Source of the DNA: Actinokineospora enzanensis DSM 44649
GTDB lineage: Bacteria; Actinomycetota; Actinomycetes; Mycobacteriales; Pseudonocardiaceae
NCBI RefSeq assembly: GCF_000374445.1
Contig: NZ_KB894426.1
Location: forward strand, 62,001 to 126,000
Reading direction: 5' to 3'
DNA: 64,000 nt
The notes beneath the pieces are model-generated. The model saw only the letters and a list, made by a program, of their open reading frames with translations. It made no database searches and was not told the origin of the DNA. Positions 38,580 through 46,230 of the stretch are shown here, piece after piece. Every line of letters starts with the position of its first letter. Position 1 is the stretch's first letter. The translations under genes were made by a program, and so were the position numbers.

Positions 38580-39138
38580 TGCGCACCGGATCGCGTCCGG
38601 GCCCTCCCGAGTTCACCGGACACCCTACGGTCGTTTCCTCTTGCAGAAGTATCCGTCGGGCCTCGCACCGGGAGTGCGCGCCGAGCGTAGGTCGGCGAAC
38701 CCCGTTGCGGCGAGCGAGTTTCCCCGGACACCGTCCGGCGAAGACGATCTTGGTACCCGAATTGATCATAACGCGGGGCTATGAGGGATTGGGATGGGTG
38801 CGCCGCGCGGGGATCCGGCATGCTCAAGTCACCCTGCACCACTCCGATCGGAGCGTGGACGGCCGCCGCGGAAACCGGCCGTCGGCTCCGGGCCCCGGGC
38901 CACCCGAATGGTGGGTCGGCCACGGGTACGGGCCGGACACGCGACCTACGCCCTGCGTGTCCGGCCTCGCCGGGTTCCTCCCCCAGTACCGCAGGACACC
39001 GCCGGGTGATCACCGCACGCGACCGTCAACCGTCGTAGACCAACACGCGTGGCCGCGCGGATCACCGGATCGGACCAATCCGCATCAGAGCGTCGCTTGA
39101 ACACCGTGCAAAATCGTTCGCCGTACGGTTGGCGTGCG
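38580..39138. other. Upstream region of the Y RNA, with a partly duplicated segment
   Basis: A gap of about 560 bp with no gene I can support. On the minus strand, the stretch around 38600-38570 (GGTGCG-AGGC-ACGGCTACTTC) and one about 85 bp upstream (38675-38640, GGTGCGAGGC...ACGGATACTTC) are alike. GTGTCCGG-GAA-ACTCG is also found twice. This suggests a degenerate duplication of the Y RNA 5' side. The region probably holds the promoters of the Y RNA and rsr. Confidence 0.5.
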
Positions 39139-39170
39139 CGGACTTCCGGACACTCGTGTCCGGAAGTCCG
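39139..39170 (-). terminator. 15-bp hairpin after the double-SRPBCC gene
   Basis: The arms 39139-39153 and 39156-39170 are exact complements; the real loop is wider than the two central bases. It lies 20 bp past the stop of the minus-strand SRPBCC gene. Confidence 0.8.
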
Positions 39171-39190
39171 CCCCGCGCAAGGGAAGCAGG

Positions 39191-40048
39191 TCAGCCCACC
39201 TGTTCGAGGTCGACCCAGGTCGAGCGCCAGGCCGCCTGCTCCAGGTAGCGGCGCAGCTCGGCGATGCCGCTGAGCCAGCCGCACCAGCCGCCGTACGGCG
39301 GGTTCGCCGGGTCGAAACCGCTCTGCACCATGGTCAGCCGGGTGCGGCCGTCGGACTCGGCCAGCTCCCAGGAGGTCACGCCGAAACCGGACCCGAAGTC
39401 GAGGGTCAGCCCGTGTCCCGGTTCCAGCACGGTGATGGTCGCCGGGTTCGGGTTGACGTCGAGGCCGCCCATCGCCCACCGGCCGCCGACCCACGGCTCG
39501 ATGCCGACCGCGTGGCCGAACCACTCCTCGAACCGCGCCGGGTCGACCAGCGCGTCGTACACGCGCGCCGCGTCCGCCGCGATGACGACCTCCGCGCGCA
39601 GCTCGGACGAGGTCAGGTCCTGGCGCGGGGTCAGCGGCCGCCCCTCGACGTACTCGACCAGGTTGGCCAGCACCAGGCCCCAGATCGTGCCGAGCAGGGC
39701 GAGCACGCCGCCCTCGCGCGACGCGGCCACGGCCCAGCCGGGGAAGTGGCTCTGCGTCAGCGTCAGCGAGGTCCCGCCGTCCGCCGCCTCGGCCAGCACC
39801 AGCGACACCGTGGTGTCCTCGCCGCCCACCCGCCACCCGAAGGTGAGCTCGGTCGGCGTGCGCGTGATCAGCCGCTGGTGCGGGGCGTCGCCCTCGGGGA
39901 TCGTCGGCCCCCAGAAGGCGAAGGTCGCGGCGTCGGACTCGACGTGGTCGGCCAGCCAGCCGCGCAGCTCGGCCGGGTCGGTGATGGCGCGGCTGACCCG
40001 CTCGGGGTCGGCGGCGATCCGGGCCTTGAGCACCAGCGGCTCACTCAT
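39191..40048 (-). CDS. Tandem SRPBCC (AHSA1-like) protein
   Basis: 285 residues made of two START/AHSA1-like folds. The first (about 1-140) is ARIAADPERVSRAITDPAELRGWLADHVES with TPTELTFGWRVGGEDT. The second (about 145-285) is AEVVIAADAARVYDALVDPARFEEWFGHAVG with GGWCGWLSGIAELRRYLE. Fused pairs of this kind are less common than single domains. Start ATG 40048 overlaps the upstream regulator gene by 8 bp, so they are co-translated. Confidence 0.85.
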   Translation of the reverse strand: MSEPLVLKARIAADPERVSRAITDPAELRGWLADHVESDAATFAFWGPTIPEGDAPHQRLITRTPTELTFGWRVGGEDTTVSLVLAEAADGGTSLTLTQSHFPGWAVAASREGGVLALLGTIWGLVLANLVEYVEGRPLTPRQDLTSSELRAEVVIAADAARVYDALVDPARFEEWFGHAVGIEPWVGGRWAMGGLDVNPNPATITVLEPGHGLTLDFGSGFGVTSWELAESDGRTRLTMVQSGFDPANPPYGGWCGWLSGIAELRRYLEQAAWRSTWVDLEQVG

Positions 40049-40592
40049 CGGTCGTCTCCTTCGGGTAGCAGGCGACGACGAGCGCGAACGGGTCGCCCTC
40101 GGCACCGCCGTAGCGGGTGAACAGGTCCTGGAGGGTGGCGCGCAGGTCGGCGAAGAACTCCTGGCGGCGCTCCGGGGGCAGCCGGATGGCACCGGAGACC
40201 CCCAGCGACGGCAGCTCGGGCGCGGCCCGGTCCAGCGCGCCGATATCGGCCTGGACCTGCTCCATCAGGTCCACCAGGTAGCCCAGCGCGAGATCGTCGC
40301 CGCGCGGGGCGACCCGGCCGACCAGCCGGGGCGAGAGCCAGTAGGCCCGCGCCGCCGCCTGGTAGACCCCCTCGCCGATACCGCGCACCCTGCGCTCGGC
40401 GACCTGGGTCACCAGGCCCACCTCGACCAGCTTCTTGACGTGGTAGTAGACGCGCTGCGGGGTCTGGTCCAGCCTGCTCGCCACCTCGGTGCACGAACGG
40501 GGCTCGGCCAGCTGTCGCAGCACCTCGACGCGCTGCGGTTTGAGCAGGGCCTCGGCCTGCTCCATCCGCTCCAGGTACAGGACATCTCTCAT
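40041..40592 (-). CDS. Winged-helix transcriptional regulator (ArsR-like)
   Basis: A 183-residue regulator whose N-terminal HTH is LLKPQRVEVLRQLAEPRSCTEVASRLDQTPQRVYYHVKKLVEVGLV, followed by a helical domain (GYLVDLMEQVQADIGALDRAAPEL). It is translationally linked to the double-SRPBCC gene. The start is ATG 40592. The 80 bp upstream are AT-rich (around 40600-40640), unlike their surroundings, and probably hold its own operator. Confidence 0.85.
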   Translation of the reverse strand: MRDVLYLERMEQAEALLKPQRVEVLRQLAEPRSCTEVASRLDQTPQRVYYHVKKLVEVGLVTQVAERRVRGIGEGVYQAAARAYWLSPRLVGRVAPRGDDLALGYLVDLMEQVQADIGALDRAAPELPSLGVSGAIRLPPERRQEFFADLRATLQDLFTRYGGAEGDPFALVVACYPKETTDE

Positions 40593-40693
40593 GGCAAAAA
40601 CGAGTTTGTACGTAAAACAGAATTTTGTCAATGACTGTGTGCGACGCCCGTCACCGGGGCCGCGAGGGGTCCACTGTGGCAAGATTCCGGCGC

Positions 40694-41551
40694 GTGACCA
40701 CGCTACGGATCGCCGTGCCCAACAAGGGGTCGCTCAGCGTCCCCTCCGAACAGCTCCTGTCCGCCGCCGGGTACCAGGTCCATCGCGCCAACCGCGAGCT
40801 CATGATCGACGACACGCGCAACGGCGTGGCCTTCTTCTTCCTCCGCCCGCGCGACATCGCGCTCTACGTCGGCAGCGGCACGCTGGACGCGGGCATCACC
40901 GGCCGCGACCTGCTGATCGACGCCGACACCGGCGCCGAGGAGGTCATGGAGCTCGGTTACTCCGCGTCGACCTTCCGGTTCGCGGCCCGCCCGGACGAGA
41001 TGCGCGCCGTCGAGGACCTGCGCGGCAAGCGGGTGGCCACCAGCTACCCCGGCCTGGTCGGCCAGTACCTGGCCCGGCACGGGGTGGAGGCTCGGCTGGT
41101 CCGGCTGGACGGCGCAGTGGAGACCTCGGTGCAGCTGGGCATCGCGGACGCGGTGGCCGACGTGGTGGAGACCGGCACCAGCCTGCGCAACTCCGGGCTG
41201 GCCGTGTTCGGCGACCCGATCCTGCGGTCCCAGGCGGTGCTGGTGCGCAGGCCCGACCTGGACGAGACGGCCGCCAACGCGATCGAGCGGGTGCACCGCA
41301 GGCTCAAGGGCGTGCTGATCGCCCGGCAGTACGTGATGATCGACTTCGACTGCCCGGCCGACGTGCGGGAGGCCGCCTGCGCGCTGACCCCGGGCATCGA
41401 GTCGCCGACGGTGTCGCCGCTGGCCCGCGAGGGCTGGGTGGCGGTGCGCTCGCTGGTGCCGCGCGACCGCGCGCCGTTGGTGATGGACGAGCTGTGGGAC
41501 GTGGGCGCACGCGCGATCCTGGTGACCCCGCTGGAGTCCAGCCGGATCTAG
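40694..41551 (+). CDS. hisG: ATP phosphoribosyltransferase (long form)
   Basis: A 285-residue enzyme joining ATP and PRPP in the first step of histidine synthesis. LRIAVPNKGSLS, FFFLRPRDIALYVGSGTLDAGITGRDLLID and DVVETGTSLRNSGLAVFGDP (PRPP loop) are diagnostic. The C-terminal region (VMIDFDCPADVREAACALTPGIESPTV) is the ACT-like histidine-binding domain of the long form. GTG 40694 fits the family start; GTG 40676 has a better ribosome site (AGGGG, six bases upstream) and would add six residues. hisE, its usual actinomycete neighbour, is absent here. Confidence 0.92.
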   Translation: MTTLRIAVPNKGSLSVPSEQLLSAAGYQVHRANRELMIDDTRNGVAFFFLRPRDIALYVGSGTLDAGITGRDLLIDADTGAEEVMELGYSASTFRFAARPDEMRAVEDLRGKRVATSYPGLVGQYLARHGVEARLVRLDGAVETSVQLGIADAVADVVETGTSLRNSGLAVFGDPILRSQAVLVRRPDLDETAANAIERVHRRLKGVLIARQYVMIDFDCPADVREAACALTPGIESPTVSPLAREGWVAVRSLVPRDRAPLVMDELWDVGARAILVTPLESSRI

Positions 41552-41563
41552 TGGTAGGCCCGT

Positions 41564-41598
41564 CCGATCCGACCGTCCGTCCGAGACGGTCGGATCGG
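41564..41598. terminator. 14-bp bidirectional terminator
   Basis: The arms 41564-41577 and 41585-41598 are exact complements with a seven-base loop. It lies between the convergent hisG and ferredoxin genes. Confidence 0.8.
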
Positions 41599-41608
41599 GC
41601 GGGGGTCC

Positions 41609-41827
41609 TCAGGGGCGCGGGCCGAGCTCCGTGCCCGCCTCGTCCCGCACGGTGATCGCCGCGGCCGGGCAGGTGTCGGCCAGGTCCAGCACGTCCTCGT
41701 CCGGTTCGATCCGGTCCACGACCGGCTCCGATGCGGTGCCCGCGAGCCGGAACACGTCCGGCCGGGACCCGGCGCAGATGCCCGAGCCCATGCAGGTCCC
41801 GCGGTCGACGGTGATCGTCCAGCTCAT
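41609..41827 (-). CDS. [3Fe-4S] ferredoxin
   Basis: A 72-residue electron-transfer protein. Cys12, Cys18 and Cys53 (CMGSGIC and DTCPAAAI) form a three-Cys cluster site; the missing fourth Cys indicates [3Fe-4S], as usual for actinomycete P450 partners. It lies 19 bp after the P450 gene on the same strand, so it probably delivers electrons to it. Confidence 0.92.
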   Translation of the reverse strand: MSWTITVDRGTCMGSGICAGSRPDVFRLAGTASEPVVDRIEPDEDVLDLADTCPAAAITVRDEAGTELGPRP

Positions 41828-41846
41828 GGTTCCCTCGTCTCTCGGC

Positions 41847-43040
41847 TCAGCCCCAGGCCACCGGCAGCTCGCGGGGGCCGCGCACCAGCATCTGCGTCTT
41901 CCACACCGGGTCGCCCGCCAGCCGCAGGTCGGGCAGGGTGATCAAGGCCCGCAGCGCCTCCTGCAGCTCCAACCGGGCCAGCGGAGCGCCCAGACAGTGG
42001 TGCACGCCGTGGCCGAAGCCCAGGTGCTGGGTCTCCTGGCGGTCGAACCGCAGCTCCTCCGGTTCCTCGAACCGGCCCTCGTCCCGGTTGGCCGAGGCGA
42101 CCGCGCACAGCACCGGCTCCCCCGCCCGCACCGGCACGTCGCCGACCAGCACGTCCTCGGTGGCGTAGCGGGCGAACCCGGCGCCCGCGCCCAGCGGCAC
42201 GAACCGCATCAGCTCCTCGACCGCGGCCGGGATCAGGTCCGGGTCGGCACGCAGCTGGTCGAACCGCTCCGGGTGGGCGAGCAGCACGTGGGTGAAGTTG
42301 GGGATCTGGGTGGCGGTGGTCTCGTGCCCGGCGACCAGCACGCCGATGCACAGCTCGACCAGCTCCTCCTCGGTGAGCCGGTCGAGGTTCTCCGCGCGGG
42401 CGGCGATCAGCGCCGACATCAGGTCGTCGGCGGGCCGCTCGCGGCGCTGCGCGACCAGCCCGGCCATGTAGGCGTTGAGCTCGCGCTCGTTGCGCACGAA
42501 CTCCTCGGCGGTGAGGCTGGAGGTGGACAGCATGGCGTCGCTCCAGGCCCGGAACAGGTGCCGGTCCTCGGCCGGGACGCCGAGCAGCTCGCAGATCACC
42601 TGGACCGGCAGCGGCAGCGCGAACGCGTCGACCAGGTCGGCGGGCGGACCCGCGGCCACCAGGTCGGCGACCAGCCCGGCGGCGATCTGCCGGACCCAGG
42701 GCCGCAGCTTCTCCACCCGCCGCACCGTGAACGCGCCCGCGACCAGCACGCGCAGCCGGGTGTGGTCAGGCGGATCCATGGCCAGGATGCCGCCGGGGCG
42801 CCGGTAGGACTGGTTGCGCGGCTCGTCGCTGCGCGCGGCCAGCGCGCGGCTGAACCGGCGGTCGCCGAGCACGAAGCGGACGTCCTCGTAGCGGGTGGCC
42901 AGCCAGGCGGGCTCGCCGAACGGGAGCCGCACCCGGATCATGCCGGGGGCGACCCGCGCGTCCCGGTAGGCCGGGGACAGCTCCAGTCCTTCCGGCCGGT
43001 TGAACGGATAGGTGTGCACGCGCTCGTCGGCCGTGGTCAT
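41847..43040 (-). CDS. Cytochrome P450
   Basis: A 397-residue soluble haem monooxygenase of the bacterial CYP105/107 type. GHETTATQ is the I-helix oxygen motif, AAVEELMRF the ExxR motif, and LGFGHGVHHCLGAPLARLE the haem loop with ligand Cys349. LAMDPPDHTRLR is the C-helix motif. The substrate is unknown and no biosynthetic cluster is adjacent. The start is ATG 43040. It forms an operon with the downstream ferredoxin. Confidence 0.95.
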   Translation of the reverse strand: MTTADERVHTYPFNRPEGLELSPAYRDARVAPGMIRVRLPFGEPAWLATRYEDVRFVLGDRRFSRALAARSDEPRNQSYRRPGGILAMDPPDHTRLRVLVAGAFTVRRVEKLRPWVRQIAAGLVADLVAAGPPADLVDAFALPLPVQVICELLGVPAEDRHLFRAWSDAMLSTSSLTAEEFVRNERELNAYMAGLVAQRRERPADDLMSALIAARAENLDRLTEEELVELCIGVLVAGHETTATQIPNFTHVLLAHPERFDQLRADPDLIPAAVEELMRFVPLGAGAGFARYATEDVLVGDVPVRAGEPVLCAVASANRDEGRFEEPEELRFDRQETQHLGFGHGVHHCLGAPLARLELQEALRALITLPDLRLAGDPVWKTQMLVRGPRELPVAWG

Positions 43041-43222
43041 CGTCTTCCCCTCGCGATCGGCACCGGGTGACCCGGTCCCCACCCGGGCAGGCCCGATCGA
43101 CCGCGCGCCTGGTGGGCGCCGGACACCGGTGGGGATTCGGTTGACATTCACAACCTACGACCTGGTTGCGCGGACCGTCAACGACCAGTGGCGGAGGGTG
43201 ACCGACGGACCGGTGCGGCAGG

Positions 43223-43825
43223 ATGGCCCGCGTGAACCGGACCCGCGCCCTGCACCACCTGCGTGCCCTGGCCGAGACCTGCGCCGACATGACCACCCGG
43301 CCGATCGCGATCCACCCGCTGCGGGTGGACGGGCTGTGGGTGGCGGGCGAGCTGCTCGGCCCGGCGGGCGAGGTGGAGGCGGTGACGGTCGCGTTGACCG
43401 TGGACGTCCCCGAGGTGCCGTGGCGCACCGAGCCGCACGGGGCCCGGCACTGGGCGCAGGCGACCCGGTTGCCGCAGCTGCCGTTCACCGCGTACTGGCG
43501 GTCGGCGCGCGCGCCGGTGTGGAACCACGTGCTGCACCGGCCCCTGCCGGTGTGGTCGGCGGACGGTGTGCGTGAGGACGTGCTCGACGCGTTGGCGGCC
43601 GGGGACGTGGAGGCGTTGCGCGAGCCCGCACCCTCGGAGGAGGAGACGGCCGCGCGGCTGCGGGACGAGCTTGACGTGAGCCTGCGGGCGCTGACGGAGC
43701 GCACTGCCGAGTACGAGCGGCGACGGTGGAAGCCGGGGAAGCTCGAACCGTTCTCGGACGCGTTGTGGCAGGCCAGCGCCGGTTACCTCGACCTGCTGCG
43801 GGCCACATCGGGCGATACTGAATGA
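43223..43825 (+). CDS. Conserved-looking protein of unknown function
   Basis: A 200-residue soluble protein with no recognised family. An N-terminal alpha/beta part (ALHHLRALAETCADMTTRPIAIHPLRVDGLWVAGELLGP) is followed by a middle (VPWRTEPHGARHWAQATRLPQLPFTAYWRSARAPVWNH) and a helical C-terminus (YERRRWKPGKLEPFSDALWQASAGYLDLLRAT). The dense conserved-type Trp and His residues suggest an enzyme or ligand-binding role, but this is only a guess. It is divergent from the P450. Confidence 0.65.
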   Translation: MARVNRTRALHHLRALAETCADMTTRPIAIHPLRVDGLWVAGELLGPAGEVEAVTVALTVDVPEVPWRTEPHGARHWAQATRLPQLPFTAYWRSARAPVWNHVLHRPLPVWSADGVREDVLDALAAGDVEALREPAPSEEETAARLRDELDVSLRALTERTAEYERRRWKPGKLEPFSDALWQASAGYLDLLRATSGDTE

Positions 43826-43954
43826 TCTTCGACTATTGCGAACCGGCAACTGTCACCCGATCGGAGGTGTGCGGGGAAGACGATTTGGATACACAGCGTT
43901 GAACAGACCAGCAGTCGATCACCATTCGACCTAGTCCCCAGGAGACCGAGGACC

Positions 43955-44047
43955 GTGCCGGACACCGACCCGACCCCGATCTACACCGCGCTGCTCGAAG
44001 AGCAGGGCGTCACCCCCCTGCCGGAACCCCAGGAGCAGGACCAGTAG
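43955..44047 (+). CDS. 30-residue small protein
   Basis: A GTG-started ORF with GGAG at 43941-43944 and GAGGA nearer the start. The product opens PDTDPTPIYTALLEEQG and ends in a Glu/Gln-rich tail. It lies in the gap between the unknown gene ending at 43825 and the convergent malQ, and its stop is 10 bp from the malQ stop. It has no signal sequence, Cys or obvious leader-peptide motif. The function is unknown. Confidence 0.5.
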   Translation: MPDTDPTPIYTALLEEQGVTPLPEPQEQDQ

Positions 44048-44057
44048 GCCGTCCGAG

Positions 44058-45908
44058 TCACCGGGCCCGCAGACGGGCCACCGCGGCGCGCACCGCCGGG
44101 TGGTCGAACAGCTCGTCCACCGTCACCGGCAACGGCAGCCGCCAGTTGGGGTACTGGTCGACCGTGCCGGGCAGGTTGGGCTGTCGGAGCTCACCGACGA
44201 GATCCGGCGGCGCGGCGAAGACGAGCGCACACGGCGTTAGCGCGATGAACTCGTGCAACGCGAGCACGATCTCCTCGGTGGTCGCGGTTTCCCCCACCAA
44301 ACCTTCATCGGCGAGCATCTTCACGATCGCGGCGCGCTCCTCGACGGCGGCGCGCGCCTCGCGTTCGGGGTCGGTGAGCAGCCCGAGCTCGGTCCGCACC
44401 CGTACGTGCTCGCCCGCGAGAAACCCGGGCGCGGTCGGCAGGTCGTGGGTGGAGATGCTGGCGGCGGCCTGCGCGGGGTAGCGGTCCGACGGCAGCGGGT
44501 CCCCTTCCCGGTCGCGCTGGAACCACGCGACCGCGCAGCTGAGCACGCCACGTTCCTGCAGGGTGTCGGTGACGTACTCGGGCACGGTCCCGAGATCCTC
44601 GCCGATCACCACCGCGCCCGCCCGGTGCGCCTCCAGCAACAGCACGCCCAGCATGGCCTCGGCGTCGTAGTGCACATACGTCCCACGATCGGGCGACTCG
44701 CCCGGCGGGATCCACCACAGCCGCCACAACCCCGCCACGTGGTCCACCCGGATGCCGTCGCCGTGCGCGAGGATGGCCCGGATCATGTCCCGGAACGGCA
44801 GGTACCCGGCCTCGGCCAGGGCGTTCGGCCGGAACGGCGGCAACACCCAGTCCTGCCCCAACGGACTGAACGCGTCCGGCGGCGCGCCGACTGTGCACCG
44901 GGTCGCGAGGACGTCCTGGAGTGACCACCCGTCGGCACCGCCCGGGTCGACCCCCACCGGCAGGTCATGGATCACTCCGACCGACATACCCCGAGCGGCG
45001 GAGTGCACGGCGGCGAGTTGTTCGTCGGCCCGCTGTTGCAGCCACGCGTGAAACCCCACCCGATCGACGAGTTCACGCCGAGCCCTGGCGACATGCTCGC
45101 TCGCGGGGTGGCGCAGCTCGGCCGGCCAGGCACGCCAGTCGGGACCGTGCCGTTCGGCGAGGGCGCTGTAGGTGGCGAAGTCGCGGAGCGCGGGATCGAG
45201 GGTGTCCAGATCGGGGATCCGCGGCTGGAGCAGGTCGAAGGCGGCGGTCTTGGCCTGCCACACCGCGTCGTGGTCGATCCGGGCGCCAAGGTCGGGCTTG
45301 AGAGCGCGAACACGGGCCTGGGTGTCGGGGTCGGCGCCACGGAACTCGTCGATGTCGGCGACGGACAGGTGCAGGGCGTTGAGGAAGCGCCTGCTGGACG
45401 GCGAGTAGGGGGACTTGCGCACGGGATGGGTGAGCGCGCCCGCCGAGACGGGACTGACCAGGACCGCGCCCGCATCGTCCCGGGCGGCGCGGGTGACGAA
45501 CGCGCGCAGGTCGGCGTAGTCGCCGATCCCCCAGGAGTCGGATGTGTGCAGGGCGTAGAGCTGGGTCATCCATCCCCAGGTCCGAGCGACCTGAGGCAGC
45601 CCGTTCGGGGCGACGGCCAGCGAACGCTCCCGGCCGTCCGTGCGGAGGGTGTGCCAGCCAGGAGGGAGGTCCGGAAGTGCGCCGTCGACCGGACGGATAT
45701 CGCCGTCCTCCAGGAGGATCTCGCCTCGGCCGACCTCGACACGGGTTCCCTGGCGCACGACCGAGGGTGGGGCCGGGGTCGGGTCCCCCAGCTCGTCGAG
45801 GATGGCTTGCACCACCGCCGGGTCGACCACCACCCGCTCCCGCGCGCCGTTCTCATACTCGGTCGCAACCCCGAGCGCGGCAGCGCGCTCGATCAGACGA
45901 TCGTCCAC
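44058..45908 (-). CDS. malQ: 4-alpha-glucanotransferase
   Basis: A 616-residue GH77 amylomaltase that transfers alpha-1,4-glucan segments in maltodextrin and glycogen use. Characteristic motifs are GWMTQLYALHTSDSWGIGDY, SPYSPSSRRFLNALHL, GDGIRVDHVAGLWRLWWIP (nucleophile Asp), VVIGEDLGTVP (acid/base Glu) and SISTHDLPTAPGFLAGE. GTG 45908 is chosen because AAAGGG lies just upstream; GTG 45923 is possible. A C-run/G-run tract lies 78-144 bp upstream. Confidence 0.93.
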   Translation of the reverse strand: MDDRLIERAAALGVATEYENGARERVVVDPAVVQAILDELGDPTPAPPSVVRQGTRVEVGRGEILLEDGDIRPVDGALPDLPPGWHTLRTDGRERSLAVAPNGLPQVARTWGWMTQLYALHTSDSWGIGDYADLRAFVTRAARDDAGAVLVSPVSAGALTHPVRKSPYSPSSRRFLNALHLSVADIDEFRGADPDTQARVRALKPDLGARIDHDAVWQAKTAAFDLLQPRIPDLDTLDPALRDFATYSALAERHGPDWRAWPAELRHPASEHVARARRELVDRVGFHAWLQQRADEQLAAVHSAARGMSVGVIHDLPVGVDPGGADGWSLQDVLATRCTVGAPPDAFSPLGQDWVLPPFRPNALAEAGYLPFRDMIRAILAHGDGIRVDHVAGLWRLWWIPPGESPDRGTYVHYDAEAMLGVLLLEAHRAGAVVIGEDLGTVPEYVTDTLQERGVLSCAVAWFQRDREGDPLPSDRYPAQAAASISTHDLPTAPGFLAGEHVRVRTELGLLTDPEREARAAVEERAAIVKMLADEGLVGETATTEEIVLALHEFIALTPCALVFAAPPDLVGELRQPNLPGTVDQYPNWRLPLPVTVDELFDHPAVRAAVARLRAR

Positions 45909-45985
45909 AAGGGACCCTTTCACCCGGCCGGTCGGATCGCCCCCTATTGAACCCGACCCGCACACGTTCCGCCGCAGACCCGGCT

Positions 45986-46052
45986 CCCCCACCCCCCTCT
46001 ACCCCCCAACCCAGCCACCCCCACCCCAACCACCACTAACCCAGCCACCCCC
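45986..46052 (-). other. G-run tract upstream of malQ (G-quadruplex candidate)
   Basis: On the minus strand there are runs of 5, 6, 6, 3, 5 and 4 guanines separated by one to five bases (45986-46027), and a further run of 5 up to 46052. This lies 78-144 bp before the malQ start, on its coding strand, so the runs would also be in the mRNA leader if transcription begins upstream. Confidence 0.6.
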
Positions 46053-46082
46053 AACTCGACCACCCCTGGCTGGACCACCACG

Positions 46083-46174
46083 CGGGATCGCGCCGGTCTC
46101 TTCCCACCCGATCGCGTTCGGCCCCCCGGGCCGCACGTGATCGGGTGGGAAGAGACCGGCTGAAGGCGATCCCG
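46083..46174. terminator. Very long inverted repeat after the STAND gene
   Basis: The arms 46093-46113 and 46139-46159 are exact 21-bp complements. Outside them, CGGGATCGC (46083-46091) pairs with GCGATCCCG (46166-46174). The 25-bp centre contains a second short palindrome (CCCCCCGGG). It lies 57 bp past the STAND gene stop and before malQ, so a terminator is the simplest reading. Confidence 0.7.
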
Positions 46175-46230
46175 CCGCCGAGGCGAAGTCGAGGCCAACA
46201 AACACAGCAGCAGCCGCTATACATCAGTGC

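Noticed and set aside
41609-43040. A secondary-metabolite cluster around the P450-ferredoxin pair
   Set aside because: The neighbours are hisG, an unknown gene and malQ; no synthase or tailoring genes are present.
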